Positions 39,405 through 50,752 of a stretch of 64,000 bases of DNA are shown one piece after another. Position numbers and translations under genes: made by a program. The notes below the pieces were generated by a model. It was not told the DNA's origin. It did not search any database and saw nothing but the letters and a program-made list of their open reading frames with translations. Numbering within the stretch: the first letter of the stretch is position 1; every line of letters begins with the position of its first letter. Source of the stretch: Phytophthora colocasiae (Eukaryota; Oomycota; Peronosporomycetes; Peronosporales; Peronosporaceae); NCBI GenBank assembly GCA_018806915.1, contig JAGKQI010000083.1:930001-994000 (forward strand), in the 5' to 3' direction.

Positions 39405-42400
39405 TTGTATCCCTTTCTGTTAGAGCCACTGCGCGAGTTAACAGAAAATTCTTGGGTTTTGGATACAGGATGCGGGCATGGACTGACTGGGCGAGCGTCG
39501 GTTTTTGTGACCAAGAGCCCAAACGACGACTACGTATTTACATTTGGACAGGGCTCTAAACTGAGAAATACATTTGTTGGTACAATTAAGTTGCATGTCT
39601 TGAGTCCAACTGGTACCAAACCGGTACAGTTCAGCAACATAGCATTAGTACCAAACGCAACATCAAATATACTAAGTGAGTATTGGCTTAAGAAGGCAGG
39701 TTATCAGATTATAGAAAGCTATACAGGATTGTACAAGTTTGTACTCTGGAAGCACAAATTGGTGTTTGTGGCAAAGACATTCAATGGAGCATATTATATT
39801 CAAACCTGCTCGCTAAAGGAAAGGCAAGTGATGTGCAATGCCATCAAAACAAAGCCTTGCAAGCCACTTGCTTTACCTAACCAGACTAAACTTGAGAGTC
39901 TAATCAAGGAATGGCATGTGAGACTTGGGCATGTAAATAAAGAAAAGCTGATAGACATAATGAGTAAGCAGCTTGTCAAAGGTATTCCGTATGCGGAGCG
40001 AAGCAAGCTGAGTCAAGTAAACTTCTTTGCTCCACATGTGCGGAGATGAAGATGAGAAGAATGTCATATCGGAATTTGCACGGCACTAGAGACACCTGCC
40101 CAATTAGTACGATCCACATGGATACTGAACGGGCCGATGAAAACAATGGGAGTCTATGGTACTGTTGGAACTATAAGATATTTCTTGAGCATAATTGACG
40201 ATCAATCATCATGGCGTTGGACATTTGTTCTCCGGAATAAGACAGAAGTAAACGACAAAGTTAAAACGCTACTCATGCAACTGGAACGTGACGGAAAGTT
40301 CACAATTAGACGCATTAGATCAGATGGTGGAACGGAGTTCGTCAATCAAGCGTTCAATAACTTCTGTAAGGATAAGGGCATTGTGTTTCAAAAGTCGAAT
40401 GCATACTGCCCAGAAGAAAATGGTGCAGCAGAAAGAGACCATCAAACAAAAATGAGCAAAGTTAGATGCGCACTAAAAGATGCTGAAATGCCAGAAAGGT
40501 GGTGGCCGGAAGCCCTCATGTACATGACTTATGTGCAAAATAGAACACCAATGAGTCGGCTAGGCAACATGACACCATACGAAAAAGTATATGGAAAAGC
40601 TCCTGATGTGAGTGACATACATATTTGGGGAGGAATATGCTTTGCACATGTTCCTGAAGCACGACGAAAAGATTCGAAACTTTCGGCACGTGCGACTAAG
40701 TGCCGATTTTTGGGGATATCTGAAGAGTACAAGGCATATCGCCTCTTAGAGGTGTACTCCAATAAGTTTATTTATTCACGGCATGTTATGTTTGACACTC
40801 AACACAGTGTAGAGATAGTCTCGCGGGCATTTGGTAAAATTCCCGCAGAAGACATTGGAGATGATAGGTCAGTGGGAGCTAACGACCAATCGATCACGGC
40901 TACAAGCCAGACCCGTAAAGAAAACGGGGGTTAGTTGAAGCAGTGGGAGCACCTACACCAGTATCAAAGCGGTCACGTAGGGAGAGAAAGCCTCCTGCTC
41001 GGTTTGGTGACTACAAGTGCTATCAGGCACTGCTAGATGCTGCTAATAAAGATGATATCCAGCAAAACAAAGTACCAATTCCTCGCACTTTAAAGGATGC
41101 TCTAAGTGGTCCATATCGAAAACAGTGGCGTCAGGCACTGGACCTTGAGTTTGAGTCATTAATGGATAATGAAACGTGGCGTTTAGTCAAACTACCACAA
41201 GGACGAAAGGCTCTACCATGCCATTGGGTACTAGTGGTAAAGTATCACGCTAACGGAGTAGTCGAGCGATTTAAGGCTAGACTAGTTGCGCAAGGAAACC
41301 ACCAAGAGTTTGGTGTTGATTGCGATGAGGTATATGCACCAGTTGCTAGATTTGAGTCACTTCGACTAGTACTAGCAATTGGAACCATACTAGATTGCCA
41401 CATTCATCAGATGGATGTACATACAGCATTCCTAAATGGGTCAATGGACGGTGATCAACGCATTTACATGCGCCAACCACCAGGATATCATACCGTGGGA
41501 AAGGAAGGATATGTCTGTGAGCTTTTAAAGAGTATCTACGGGCTCAAACAAGCACCCAGAATTTGGTACAGTGTCCTCCACACATTCCTTTCATCCTTGG
41601 GTTTTGAACGATGCAACAAGGAATATTGCATATACGTGCAAAAAGTGGGAGTTGAATGGATAATCATTGTAGTCTACGTTGATGATTTGACAATCATGTC
41701 AAAAAGCCTACAGCTCATCAACAAAATCAAAAGAGAACTATCCTTGAGGTTTAAGATGAAGGACTTAGGAGATATTCACTATATCCTGAAAATGGAAGTC
41801 CGGAGAAATAGAGAGCCAAAGACGATGTCAATATCGCAACATCCAGTTCATGTTAAATTTGATTAAAAAGTACAACATTGAGAACAGCTCAGCTGTAGCG
41901 ACACCTCAAATCACTGGCATTGAGTTAGAGCCTGAAGCAAAAATGTCTGCGGAGCAAATCAGCGCGCAGAAATTTGACTATAGAGGTTTAAGTAGGGTCG
42001 CTGCAATATTTGGTAAGAGGTACACGACCTGATATAGCAAACGCAGTAAGGGAATTGAGTAAGTATCTGTCATGTTACAATCGGACACATTGGGGAGCAG
42101 CTAGGAGAGTACTAAAATACTTGAAAGGTACAGTCTACTTCTTGATGGAAAGTCAATGGAGGTAACGTATGAAGTGTACACAGACGCAAGCTTCGCGTGT
42201 CAATCAAAAGAATGTAAATATATAACGGGCTATGTGATTCAGATGGCAGGCTGCAGCATCTCATGGTGTAGTAGCAAGCAAGGATGCGTGTCTCTTTCTA
42301 CTGCGGAGGCTGAACTAATCGCATTAAGTGAAGGTGCTAAAGAAAGCGAATGGTTGTGGCACTTGCTATCGGAAATGGGATTTCGTCAAGAGAAAACTGT

Positions 42401-42639
42401 GCAAGTATGGTGTGATAGCAGATCAGCAACAAGCATCAAAAGAATCCAGGAAACCATAAGACTAGCAAACACATTGAGATAAATACCTGTTTACTAGAGA
42501 CTTAGTAGAAGAAGAACGCCTAGTGATTAAGTATTGTTCAACCGCTAGCATGGCAGCGGATATCCTAACTAAGGCACTTCCTACTGAACAGTTCACAGTT
42601 TAAAGAGATAAGATTGGAGTGAAAGACGTCTCCACATAA
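39405..42639 (+). pseudogene. Copia Pol, first copy (protease-integrase-RT-RNase H, broken)
   Basis: Segments in order are the protease motif WVLDTGCGHGLTG (about 39455-39490), GAG-pre-integrase (ESLIKEWHVRLGHVNKEKL), the integrase core with Asp in IIDDQSS, Asp in RSDGGTEFVN and Glu in PEENGAAERD (40137-40934), RT (40943-41866: VPIPRTLKDALSGPYRKQWR, FKARLVAQGNHQ, DVHTAFLNG, VYVDDLTIM), and RNase H (VYTDASFACQS, STAEAELIALSEG, to about 42480). Frame breaks lie near 40050-40130, 40934, 41840, 42030 and 42420. The domain order with integrase before RT defines copia. Confidence 0.85.
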
Positions 42640-42657
42640 GTGTACACTTAGTGGGAG

Positions 42658-42960
42658 TGTTAAAATGAGCCACAAGCCAGTGGAGGCATAGGCTGTGGTG
42701 TAGTATACAAAAGATTAGATAAGTATATTCAAGTTAAGTGAACACTGTCTAAGTGTGGAAAGGCGGCGTCTGTAACTGCCAATCAACGCTGTCGGCGCTT
42801 CTGCCGACGGCAACAATTCACTCGTGCGATGATGGTCAAACCGGCGAAAGGAGCTCACTTCTCCTTTGCCAACGACTGAGCACATCGGTCTATTAGAGGG
42901 CAATTAAGTAGAGAATAATAAATTGAGATTAAAACAACAACAAAGTTTTCGTGTTCAACA
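42658..42960 (+). repeat. Copia LTR 2 (shared)
   Basis: This 303-bp LTR is both the 3' LTR of the first unit and the 5' LTR of the second. It is preceded by the purine-rich CTTAGTGGGAG, the likely polypurine tract, which is also present before LTR 3. Confidence 0.93.
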
Positions 42961-42982
42961 TTTCAAGTATTGAGTACTGAAG

Positions 42983-44292
42983 ATGGCCAAGGAAAACAAG
43001 AAGGACTTTTCGGGGCTGAAGTTCAACGGCAAGCCAAGCGACTTTCAGCGATGGAAGGATGCGGTGTTGGCGCATCTGACGCAGATGACCAACCGTCGTC
43101 GTGTCACCGAGATTCAAGCCGGTCGATCTGCACCGACTCTAGGGTACCAGGATTTGCTCACGAATCCGGCCCCTGTACCGGCTTTGAGTGACCAAGCGAC
43201 TGAGGCCCAGCGTAATGGACATGCGCTAGAGACGGCCTTTTTGCAAGAGCAGGAATCGTACCTGCGGGATCTGTTCAATCAGACACTCCCGCACGGCTAT
43301 ATGGCGCAATTGAGCACACCGCTTGCGTCACAGCCGGTCCCGCAGTTCTGGCAGCAAACTTGAGGCTGATTTTTGGGCAGAACAACGCAATGGGGATGGT
43401 GGAGATGATCCAGGAGTGCGAGCGCACCCTGGCTATGGATTTCGGCTCGATTGGTGAGCTTTTTCAGCGACTGCGTGCGGTGCGCAATCGGCTGAACAGG
43501 CAGGGGCCAAGATACATTGAGGGTGCACCTTCTCCTAGTCAACTGATGATTGGGAAGGTTCTGTCGCTCATCCCGAGCCACCTTTGGGGACCAAGTGTCA
43601 CTTTTACGCCTGATGAATTCACGTTGGAAAAGGTGGAGAAGAAGATGAGGAGTATCTTCGGGAACAAGAGCAAGGCGGAGATACAGGCAATGGGGAAAAC
43701 TGACACGCCTGTTCCGGTCAACTATGCTGCCTCGGCTACAGCTGGTGGGAAGAAGGTCCAGTCCAAGAAATCGGGGAAGCGTAAGGCCACGCCCTTACCC
43801 ATGGACGATGAGCGCGTGAACGCCTGCTTCTATTGCAACGGCGTTCTACAATGACATGAATGGAATTGGTCCCCACTTCAAACGGGACTGCCCTGTTAGA
43901 AAAAGGATATTGCGAATGGTGTTGGCCGCAAGAACATCTACAGCGAGCCAAAGCGCCTGCGGATTCGGAAGACAGATCACGCTCGGAGTGCAGAAGGTGC
44001 AGCCCGCCCAGTCTGCCCCGCGCGTCGAGATCCCTGTTGATGCTGCGTGCCTCGAAAAGCTCAGCATTGCAGAGAGTGGGCCAAGTACGCCTCCTGCGAC
44101 TGCTTCGGCAGATGTGCCGTTGACACCCGGTGGATTTAGTACACCCAACTCACCTGTTGTGTCCAGCACTGCAGACAGTGACGAGGATATGGATGAGTTT
44201 GATGGCAACAGGGATCCCTGTCAACAATGCATCGGTCACACTCTGCAGCCGCAGAGATCGAAGAAAAAGCAAAGAGCCTGGAAGATACGGTA
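42983..44292 (+). pseudogene. Copia Gag, second copy (broken)
   Basis: From ATG 42983 the N-terminal frame is intact (42983-43363, to QFWQQT) where the first copy has an extra T, but an extra A near 43358 shifts it. The frame 43360-43854 continues (MVEMIQECERTLAMDFGSIG, EKKMRSIFGNKSKAEIQAM) into CFYCNG, then shifts again at an extra T near 43847 before the His and final Cys (PHFKRDCPVRK). The two copies carry complementary lesions. Confidence 0.78.
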
Positions 44293-47200
44293 AGTCGCTT
44301 GTATCCTTTTCTGTTGGAGCCACTGCGCGAGTTAACAGAAAATTCTTTGGGTTTTGGATACAGGATGCGGGCATGGACTGGACTGGGCGAGCGTCGGTTT
44401 TGTGACCAAGAGCCCAAACGACGACTACGTATTTACATTTGGACAGGGCTCTAAACTGAGAAATACATTTGTTGGTACAATTAAGTTGCATGTCTTGAGT
44501 CCAACTGGTACCAAACCGGTACAGTTCAGCAACATAGCATTAGTACCAAACGCAACATCAAATATACTAAGTGAGTATTGGCTTAAGAAGGCAGGTTATC
44601 AGATTATAGAAAGCTATACAGGATTGTACAAGTTTGTACTCTGGAAGCACAAATTGGTGTTTGTGGCAAAGACATTCAATGGAGCATATTGTATTCAAAC
44701 CTGCTCGCTAAAGGAGCAAGTGATGTGCAATGCCATCAAACAAAGCCTTGCAAGCCACTTGCTTTACCTAACCAGACTAAACTTGAGAGTCTAATCAAGG
44801 AATGGCATGTGAGACTTGGGCATGTAAATAAAGAAAAGCTGATAGACATAATGAGTAAGCAGCTTGTCAAAGGTATTCCGTATGCGGAGCGAAGCAAGCT
44901 GAGTCAAGTAAACTTCTTTTGCTCCACATGTGCGGAGATGAAGATGAGAAGAATGTCATATCGGAATTTGCACGGCACTAGAGACACCCGCCCAATTAGT
45001 ACGATCCACATGGATACGAACGGGCCGATGAAAACAATGGGAGTCTATGGTACTGTTGGAACTATAAGATATTTCTTGAGCATAATTGACGATCAATCAT
45101 CATGGCGTTGGACATTTGTTCTCCGGAATAAGACAGAAGTAAACGACAAAGTTAAAACGCTACTCATGCAACTGGAACGTGACGGAAAGTTCACAATTAG
45201 ACGCATTAGATCAGATGGTGGAACGGAGTTCGTCAATCAAGCGTTCAATAACTTTTGTAAGGATAAGGGCATTGTGTTTCAAAAGTCGAATGCATACTGC
45301 CCAGAAGAAAATGGTGCAGCAGAAAGAGACCATCAAACAAAAATGAGCAAAGTTAGATGCGCACTAAAAGATGCTGAAATGCCAGAAAGGTGGTGGCCGG
45401 AAGCCCTCATGTACATGACTTATGTGCAAAATAGAACACCAATGAGTCGGCTAGGCAACATGACACCATACGAAAAAGTATATGGAAAAGCTCCTGATGT
45501 GAGTGACATACATATTTGGGGAGGAATATGCTTTGCACATGTTCCTGAAGCACGACGAAAAGATTCGAAACTTTCGGCACGTGCGACTAAGTGCCGATTT
45601 TTGGGATATCTGAAGAGTACAAGGCATATCGCCTCTTAGAGGTGTACTCCAATAAGTTTATTTATTCACGGCATGTTATGTTTGACACTCAACACAGTGT
45701 AGAGATAGTCTCGCGGGCATTTGGTAAAATTCCCGCAGAAGACATTGGAGATGATAGGTCGAACCAATCAGTGGGAGCTAACGACCAATCGATCACGGCT
45801 ACAAGCCAGACCCGTAAAGAAAACGGGGGTTAGTTGAAGCAGTGGGAGCACCTACACCAGTATCAAAGCGGTCACGTAGGGAGAGAAAGCCTCCTGCTCG
45901 GTTTGGTGACTACAAGTGCTATCAGGCACTGCTAGATGCTGCTAATAAAGATGATATCCAGCAAAACAAAGTACCAATTCCTCGCACTTTAAAGGATGCT
46001 CTAAGTGGTCCATATCGAAAACAGTGGCGTCAGGCACTGGACCTTGAGTTTGAGTCATTAATGGATAATGAAACGTGGCGTTTAGTCAAACTACCACAAG
46101 GGACGAAAGGCTCTACCATGCCATTGGGTACTAGTGGTAAAGTATCACGCTAACGGAGTAGTCGAGCGATTTAAGGCTAGACTAGTTGCGCAAGGAAACC
46201 ACCAAGAGTTTGGTGTTGATTGCGATGAGGTATATGCACCAGTTGCTAGATTTGGAGTCACTTCGACTAGTACTAGCAATTGGAACCATACTAGATTGCC
46301 ACATTCATCAGATGGATGTACATACAGCATTCCTAAATGGGTCAATGGATGGTGATCAACGCATTTACATGCGCCAACCACCAGGATATCATACCGTGGG
46401 AAAGGAAGGATATGTCTGTGAGCTTTTAAAGAGTATCTACGGGCTCAAACAAGCACCCAGAATTTGGTACAGTGTCCTCCACACATTCCTTTTCATCCTT
46501 GGGTTTTGAACGATGCAACAAGGAATATTGCATATACGTGCAAAAAGTGGGAGTTGAATGGATAATCATTAGAAGTCTACGTTGATGATTTGACAATCAT
46601 GTCAAAAAGCCTACAGCTCATCAACAAAATCAAAAGAGAACTATCCTTGAGGTTTAAGTGATGAAGGACTTAGGAGATATTCACTATATCCTGAAAATGG
46701 AAGTCCGGAGAAATAGAGAGCAAAAGACGATGTCAATATCGCAACACCAGTACATATTGGATTTGATTAAGAAGTACAACATTGAGAACAGCTCAGCTGT
46801 AGCGACACCTCAAGTCACTGGCATTGGAGTTAGAGCCTGAAACAAAAATGTCTGCGGAGCAAATCAGCGCGCAGAAATTTGACTATAGAGGTTTAGTAGG
46901 GTCGCTGCAATATTTGGTAAGAGGCACACGACCTGGATATAGCAAACGCAGTAAGAGAATTGAGTAAGTATCTGTCATGTTACAATAGGACACATTGGGA
47001 AGCAGCTAGAGAGTGCTAAAATACTTGAAAGGGACGTCGACGTACGGTCTACTTTGATGGAAAGTCAATGGAGGTAACGTATGAAGTGTACACAGACGCA
47101 AGCTTCGCGTGTCAATCAAAAGAACGTAAATCTATCACGGGCTATGTGATTCAGATGGCAGGCTGCAGCATCTCATGGTGTAGTAGCAAACAAGGATGCG

Positions 47201-47553
47201 TGTCTCTTTCTACTGCGGAGGCTGAACTAATCGCATTAAGTGAAGGTGCTAAAGAAAGCGAATGGTTGTGGCACTTGCTATCGGAAATGGGATTTCGTCA
47301 AGAGAAACCTGTGCAAGTATGGTGTGATAGCAGATCAGCAATAAGCATCACAAAGAATCCAGGAAACCATAAGGCTAGCAAGCACATTGAGATAAAATAC
47401 CTGTTTACTAGAGACTTAGTAGAAGAAGGACGCCTAGTTATTGAGTACTGTCCAACTGCCAGCATGGCAGCGGATATTTTGACAAAGGCACTTCCTACTA
47501 AACAGTTCACAGTTTTAAGAGATAAGATTGGAGTGAAAGACGTCTCCACATAA
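44293..47553 (+). pseudogene. Copia Pol, second copy (broken)
   Basis: The layout is the same as in the first copy: protease (VLDTGCGH region near 44360), an integrase frame 44689-45639 that is the longest intact stretch (LGHVNKEKL, STIHMDTNGPMKTM, RSDGGTEFVN, PEENGAAERD), RT pieces 45842-46153, 46134-46355 and 46186-46509 with indels, and the RNase H frame 47068-47553 (VYTDASFACQSKERKSITGY, STAEAELIAL, HIEIKYLFTRDL, CPTASMAADILTKALP) ending at a normal stop at 47551. The YVDD region near 46580 is disrupted (GTAGTC became AGAAGTC). Not functional as written. Confidence 0.85.
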
Positions 47554-47558
47554 GTGTA

Positions 47559-48431
47559 AGGTAAATCATCAATTTAGGGCCATCAACCATTTTAAGGCCG
47601 TATTTTAACTGCCAATCACGTGAAGTTTTTCACAGAGCAAGTACTTTATTGGCTAAAACACACTAAATACGAATACCTTCAAAAATTAAATTTGGCGCGA
47701 GGTGTCATGGCTCCAGGCGATGACAGATCAGTCGCCTACATGGTTGGCGGCAAGCTTATTGAAGGCACATTATGGGAGCAGGGTTGTCGCGGGTTCAAGT
47801 CCCGTTAATTCTCCGCACTGATTTGGTAAGTAAAGCATCTATTCAACCTCACTGTGCCAGACACTCGACTAACATTTTGTTGTTTAGAATACAGCTGAAC
47901 GAGTGATATGCGCTACATGTACTCTTCTACATCTTTACCTGCAGTTGTAGTAACAGCTTTCTTAGACGACTTGGTTTTGCTGCCAGCCTCAGCAAGTTCC
48001 TGAGCACTTCATGGGTAAACAGCCTCCCCCCAACTGCGACTCGTTTACGCTTTGTCGTCTTCTTCGGCAGGGGCTTCAATTGTTGGCCAGCCACTTGACC
48101 TCCGTAAGTTAATTTCCGTCGAAACTTGATCACAAGTAGAAATATAAAAGGTGAAGGTGGAATAACCCAAACCTCAAATGGTCACAAAAATGACACTCAC
48201 TCAGCGCTTTCAATACTGAAAGCAAGACTAAATTCGGCCGTAAACTGATTAAGTCGATTTTTTCTTCTCCACGAGCATGTGCTTAATTTCATTGGTCTGC
48301 TACTACAAAAAATCGAGAAAAAATCTCTGGTTTGCGAAGTTTCAGAAACTGTCTCACTTTTTATCAACGCATAAGTAGATGCCGAGTAATTCGAGCATCT
48401 TTTATCTCGGCCCATATTTGATTTTTTACCT
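47559..48431. mobile_element. TA-flanked nonautonomous transposon inside copia copy 2
   Basis: This 873-bp segment is absent from the first copia copy. It is flanked by TA (47557-47558 and 48432-48433). Its ends are imperfect inverted repeats: AGGTAAATCATCAATTTAGG against AGGTAAAAAATCAAATATGG, 18 matches in 23 including the shared GGGCC. This fits a Tc1/mariner-type MITE. Inside are a tRNA-like stretch (47780-47816) and a Lys/Arg-rich minus-strand ORF (47927-48133: KTTKRKRVAVGGRLFTHEVL) of unknown meaning. Confidence 0.83.
47780..47816 (+). other. tRNA 3'-half-like sequence with Pol III B box
   Basis: The sequence CGGGTTCAAGTCCCG forms a T-arm and contains GGTTCAAGTCC, a perfect B-box match, followed by TTAATTCTCCGCA like a tRNA acceptor 3' strand. 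No matching 5' acceptor strand, anticodon arm or convincing A box lies at tRNA distance, so it is not a functional tRNA gene. It may be a tRNA-derived (SINE-like) relic. Confidence 0.5.
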
Positions 48432-48446
48432 TACACTTAGTGGGAG

Positions 48447-48750
48447 TGTTAAAATGAGCCACAAGCCAGTGGAGGCATAGGCTGTGGTGTAGTATACAAA
48501 AGATTAGATAAGTATATTCAAGTTAAGTGAACACTGTCTAAGTGTGGAAAGGCGGCGTCTGTAACTGCCAATCAACGCTGTCGGCGCTTCTGCCGACGGC
48601 AACAATTCACTCGTGCGATGATGGTCAAACCGGCGAAAGGAGCTCACTTCTCCTTTTGCCAACGACTGAGCACATCGGTCTATTAGAGGGCAATTAAGTA
48701 GAGAATAATAAATTGAGATTAAAACAACAACAAAGTTTTCGTGTTCAACA
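48447..48750 (+). repeat. Copia LTR 3
   Basis: The 304-bp LTR is directly followed by the CCGAG target copy and the interrupted host ORF. Confidence 0.93.
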
Positions 48751-49012
48751 CCGAGGCTGAATACCGAGTGGGGTGTGAATAGTCATGTGAGTACGGTGGA
48801 GGAGGTGGCGGAGGTGGTGGTCCGTAGCAATATGGCGGGGGCACGTAGTGCCAATGTGGATGCGACCCAGATGAACGTTGTGGTTCATGCCGACTGTGAA
48901 ACAAATTGTCTGTGAGGCGGGAGAAATTGCGCAGATCAGGGAAACGAGGTGACTGGAACCTGAAGTCTGAACGGTGGTGTCTGTGGCCGTTGCTGCGAGT
49001 CGGGAAGGCCAT
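48751..49012 (-). pseudogene. 5' part of Pro/His-rich gene split by copia insertion
   Basis: The minus-strand frame starts MAFPTRSNGHRHHRSDFRFQ, runs through HWHYVPPPYCYGPPPPPPPP to YSHDYSHPTRYSAS, and then enters the LTR, where it would add VLNTKTLLLF and stop. Composition (Pro, His, Tyr, Arg) matches the neighbouring small genes at 49248-50752. Its true 3' end is displaced to 37617-37758. Upstream exons are possible; no splice site was called. Confidence 0.65.
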
Positions 49013-49247
49013 CTATGCCTCGGTAGTCGTCTTTGTTCTGACAAAAGTGCAAGAGGAAGCGGGGACGTGTGCGACACCACTCGATTTCGAAAGTGACTGT
49101 CGCTTTCATTTCGAAGCTCTGGCACGTGCTTGTTTACCTACAATGTGGAGTTTTGTCAAGTTCATGAACACAGCACCTAGAAATTCGGCATTTTACAAGA
49201 ATGTATTATGGCTGTTTGGCCCTGCGCTATCGATCACCACTGGTGAT

Positions 49248-49490
49248 TCACCAGCCATGGTGGTGGTGGTGGTGGTGATGGAAATATGGCGGTGGTGGTG
49301 CACACTCGTAGAATACGGGTGGAGGGACTTCATAGACCACAGGAGGCGGGGGAGGAGGGGGTACAGCGTACACTACTGGTGGCGGCGGAGGTGGTGCCGC
49401 GTACACCACAGTCGGGGGTGCCACGTAGACGGGGGGAGGTGGACTATGGTGGTGGTAATGGTGTCGGGGTGACCCTGGAAAGGGGAACAT
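49248..49490 (-). CDS. Pro/His-rich small protein 1
   Basis: The start chosen at 49490 gives MFPFPGSPRHHYHHHSPPPP, matching the N-terminal pattern of the next two genes; 80 residues. The body consists of VVYAAPPPPPP, VVYAVPPPPPP and VVYEVPPP repeats, then YFHHHHHHHHGW at the C-terminus. No signal peptide. Part of a same-strand family with a shared MF/MY...P.SPR start and a C-terminal Trp. A His8 run suggests metal binding (inference). Confidence 0.55.
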   Translation of the reverse strand: MFPFPGSPRHHYHHHSPPPPVYVAPPTVVYAAPPPPPPVVYAVPPPPPPPVVYEVPPPVFYECAPPPPYFHHHHHHHHGW

Positions 49491-49911
49491 GTGTGCTCTT
49501 TGGCTGGGTGTGCACTTGGAGTTCTTGGACTTGATGCGGAGAATTGTGTTGTGAGTTTTCGGAGAAGCTGGAGCGGATTTGAGACATGCCGATATCAAGC
49601 AGTGAGGAAATCCAGCTCAAAGCGTAGGTTTCATCTCGGCGGTTTACGTGCCCGAAATGCTACTTCAAGCGTCGGTAAACTGTCCTCACTCTCGATGCCA
49701 TCCATTCACCTGTTCAGGATGTGCACAACGATGTCAACTACCTGCTCACAAGTACTTTACCATGAAAGCACTTTGTCAAGGAGCTGAGGTTATCGTTAAT
49801 TCAATATAACACTTGGTTTAGAACGCTCACTTTGAGAAGAAGGATATTACGACGTCCTACAACAAGGTCGGAACTTTTAAGCCAGTGAACTAGCAATTGC
49901 GACCGCACACA
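49491..49911. other. Intergenic between Pro/His-rich genes
   Basis: About 420 bp separate family members 1 and 2. No other coding sequence is convincing. Confidence 0.4.
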
Positions 49912-50202
49912 TTACCATCTCGGGGGAGGGTGGTGGTGATGATGCGGAGGCGAGCAAGGTGGGGGTCCACCATAGGGCGGTCTCTCGTAGAAATCCGGAG
50001 GTGGGGGCGGTGGGCCATGGTGATGGTGATGTGGAGGCGAAAATGGCTCTGGAGGTGGAGGGGGTGGCGCGTACACTGGAGGAGGACAACCCGGACGGGC
50101 TCCATATCCGAACGGCGGTGGTGGCGGTCCTGGAGGAGGGTAATGCGTCGGAGGTGGCGGCGAGTGTCTTCCGCGTGGGGAACCAGGGAATCCACGATAC
50201 AT
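49912..50202 (-). CDS. Pro/His-rich small protein 2
   Basis: This intact frame encodes 96 residues: MYRGFPGSPRGRHSPPPPTH at the N-terminus, PPPVYAPPPPPPEPFSPPHH in the middle, and HHHHHPPPRW at the end. The N-terminal F-P-G-S-P-R and final aromatic Trp match gene 1. It is low-complexity, with one Cys pair (GCPPP, PPCSPP). Function unknown. Confidence 0.55.
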   Translation of the reverse strand: MYRGFPGSPRGRHSPPPPTHYPPPGPPPPPFGYGARPGCPPPVYAPPPPPPEPFSPPHHHHHGPPPPPPDFYERPPYGGPPPCSPPHHHHHPPPRW

Positions 50203-50536
50203 CGCACTGTGTCTACTGCTTCAAAGACTTGTGAGCTCCAAACGGCGAAAGAAGTTATGGGTGAACGTTGTGATCTAGACCTGATCTAACGAGTACGCGA
50301 CGTCAGGGCAATGACGACAATGAGACTATGGCGATTGACTCTTGAGTTCGTTACGTGAGAGATCAGTACAACGAAATGTACTCTTGATGACAACAGGCAA
50401 TGTGTGTTGGTGCAGATCACATAGTATATTTTATGGGGGCAAAGTGGTGCTTGGTGCAGCGACCTACTCTACAAGCTCAACGCATTCGCCATTTTTTTTC
50501 TCTCAGGGGTGTCTTCTGCTATGAGCCGCCCTGATC

Positions 50537-50752
50537 TTACCAGCCACGTGGGGGAGGAGGTCCGCGGTGATCTGGCGGGGGTGGGCTGTGATGGTGCGGC
50601 GGAGGTCCGTGATGGTGGTCGGGAGGTGGGGGACTGTGATGGTGCGGCGGGGGGCCATGGTGATGTGGTGGGGGTGGACTATGGTGGCCAGGAGGAGGGC
50701 CGTGATGGTGACGCGGTGGGCTGCGTGGGGGCGAGTGCGGGCGGCCGAACAT
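50537..50752 (-). CDS. Pro/His-rich small protein 3
   Basis: The start chosen at 50752 (MFGRPHSPPRSPPRHHHGPP) encodes 71 residues made of HHHGPPPHHHSPPPPDH repeats ending GPPPPRGW. An upstream in-frame extension to 50821 is possible but unlike the family. It shares the N-terminal M-F-x-x-P-x-S-P and terminal Trp with genes 1 and 2. Confidence 0.55.
   Translation of the reverse strand: MFGRPHSPPRSPPRHHHGPPPGHHSPPPPHHHGPPPHHHSPPPPDHHHGPPPHHHSPPPPDHRGPPPPRGW

Larger units (their letters stand above)
37759..48750 (+). mobile_element. Tandem Ty1/copia array, three LTRs and two internal regions
   Basis: The LTRs are at 37759-38061, 42658-42960 and 48447-48750; internal regions are 38062-42657 and 42961-48446. 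The sequence CCGAG flanks the outermost LTRs (37754-37758 and 48751-48755), so the whole 11 kb block occupies one insertion site. The middle LTR is shared. The second internal region carries an extra 873-bp transposon (47559-48431). Both internal copies are broken by different indels. Unequal recombination between LTRs of sister copies, or integration of a tandem cDNA, would give this structure. Confidence 0.93.

Noticed and set aside
47690..47816. A functional tRNA gene
   Set aside because: Only the T-arm, B box and part of a 3' acceptor strand are present. There is no matching 5' acceptor strand, D-arm or anticodon stem at the right distance.
48906..50289. Several plus-strand ORFs rich in Gly, Val and Trp across the Pro/His cluster
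   Set aside because: They mirror CCN and CAY codons of the minus-strand Pro/His genes and lack consistent starts or shared motifs.
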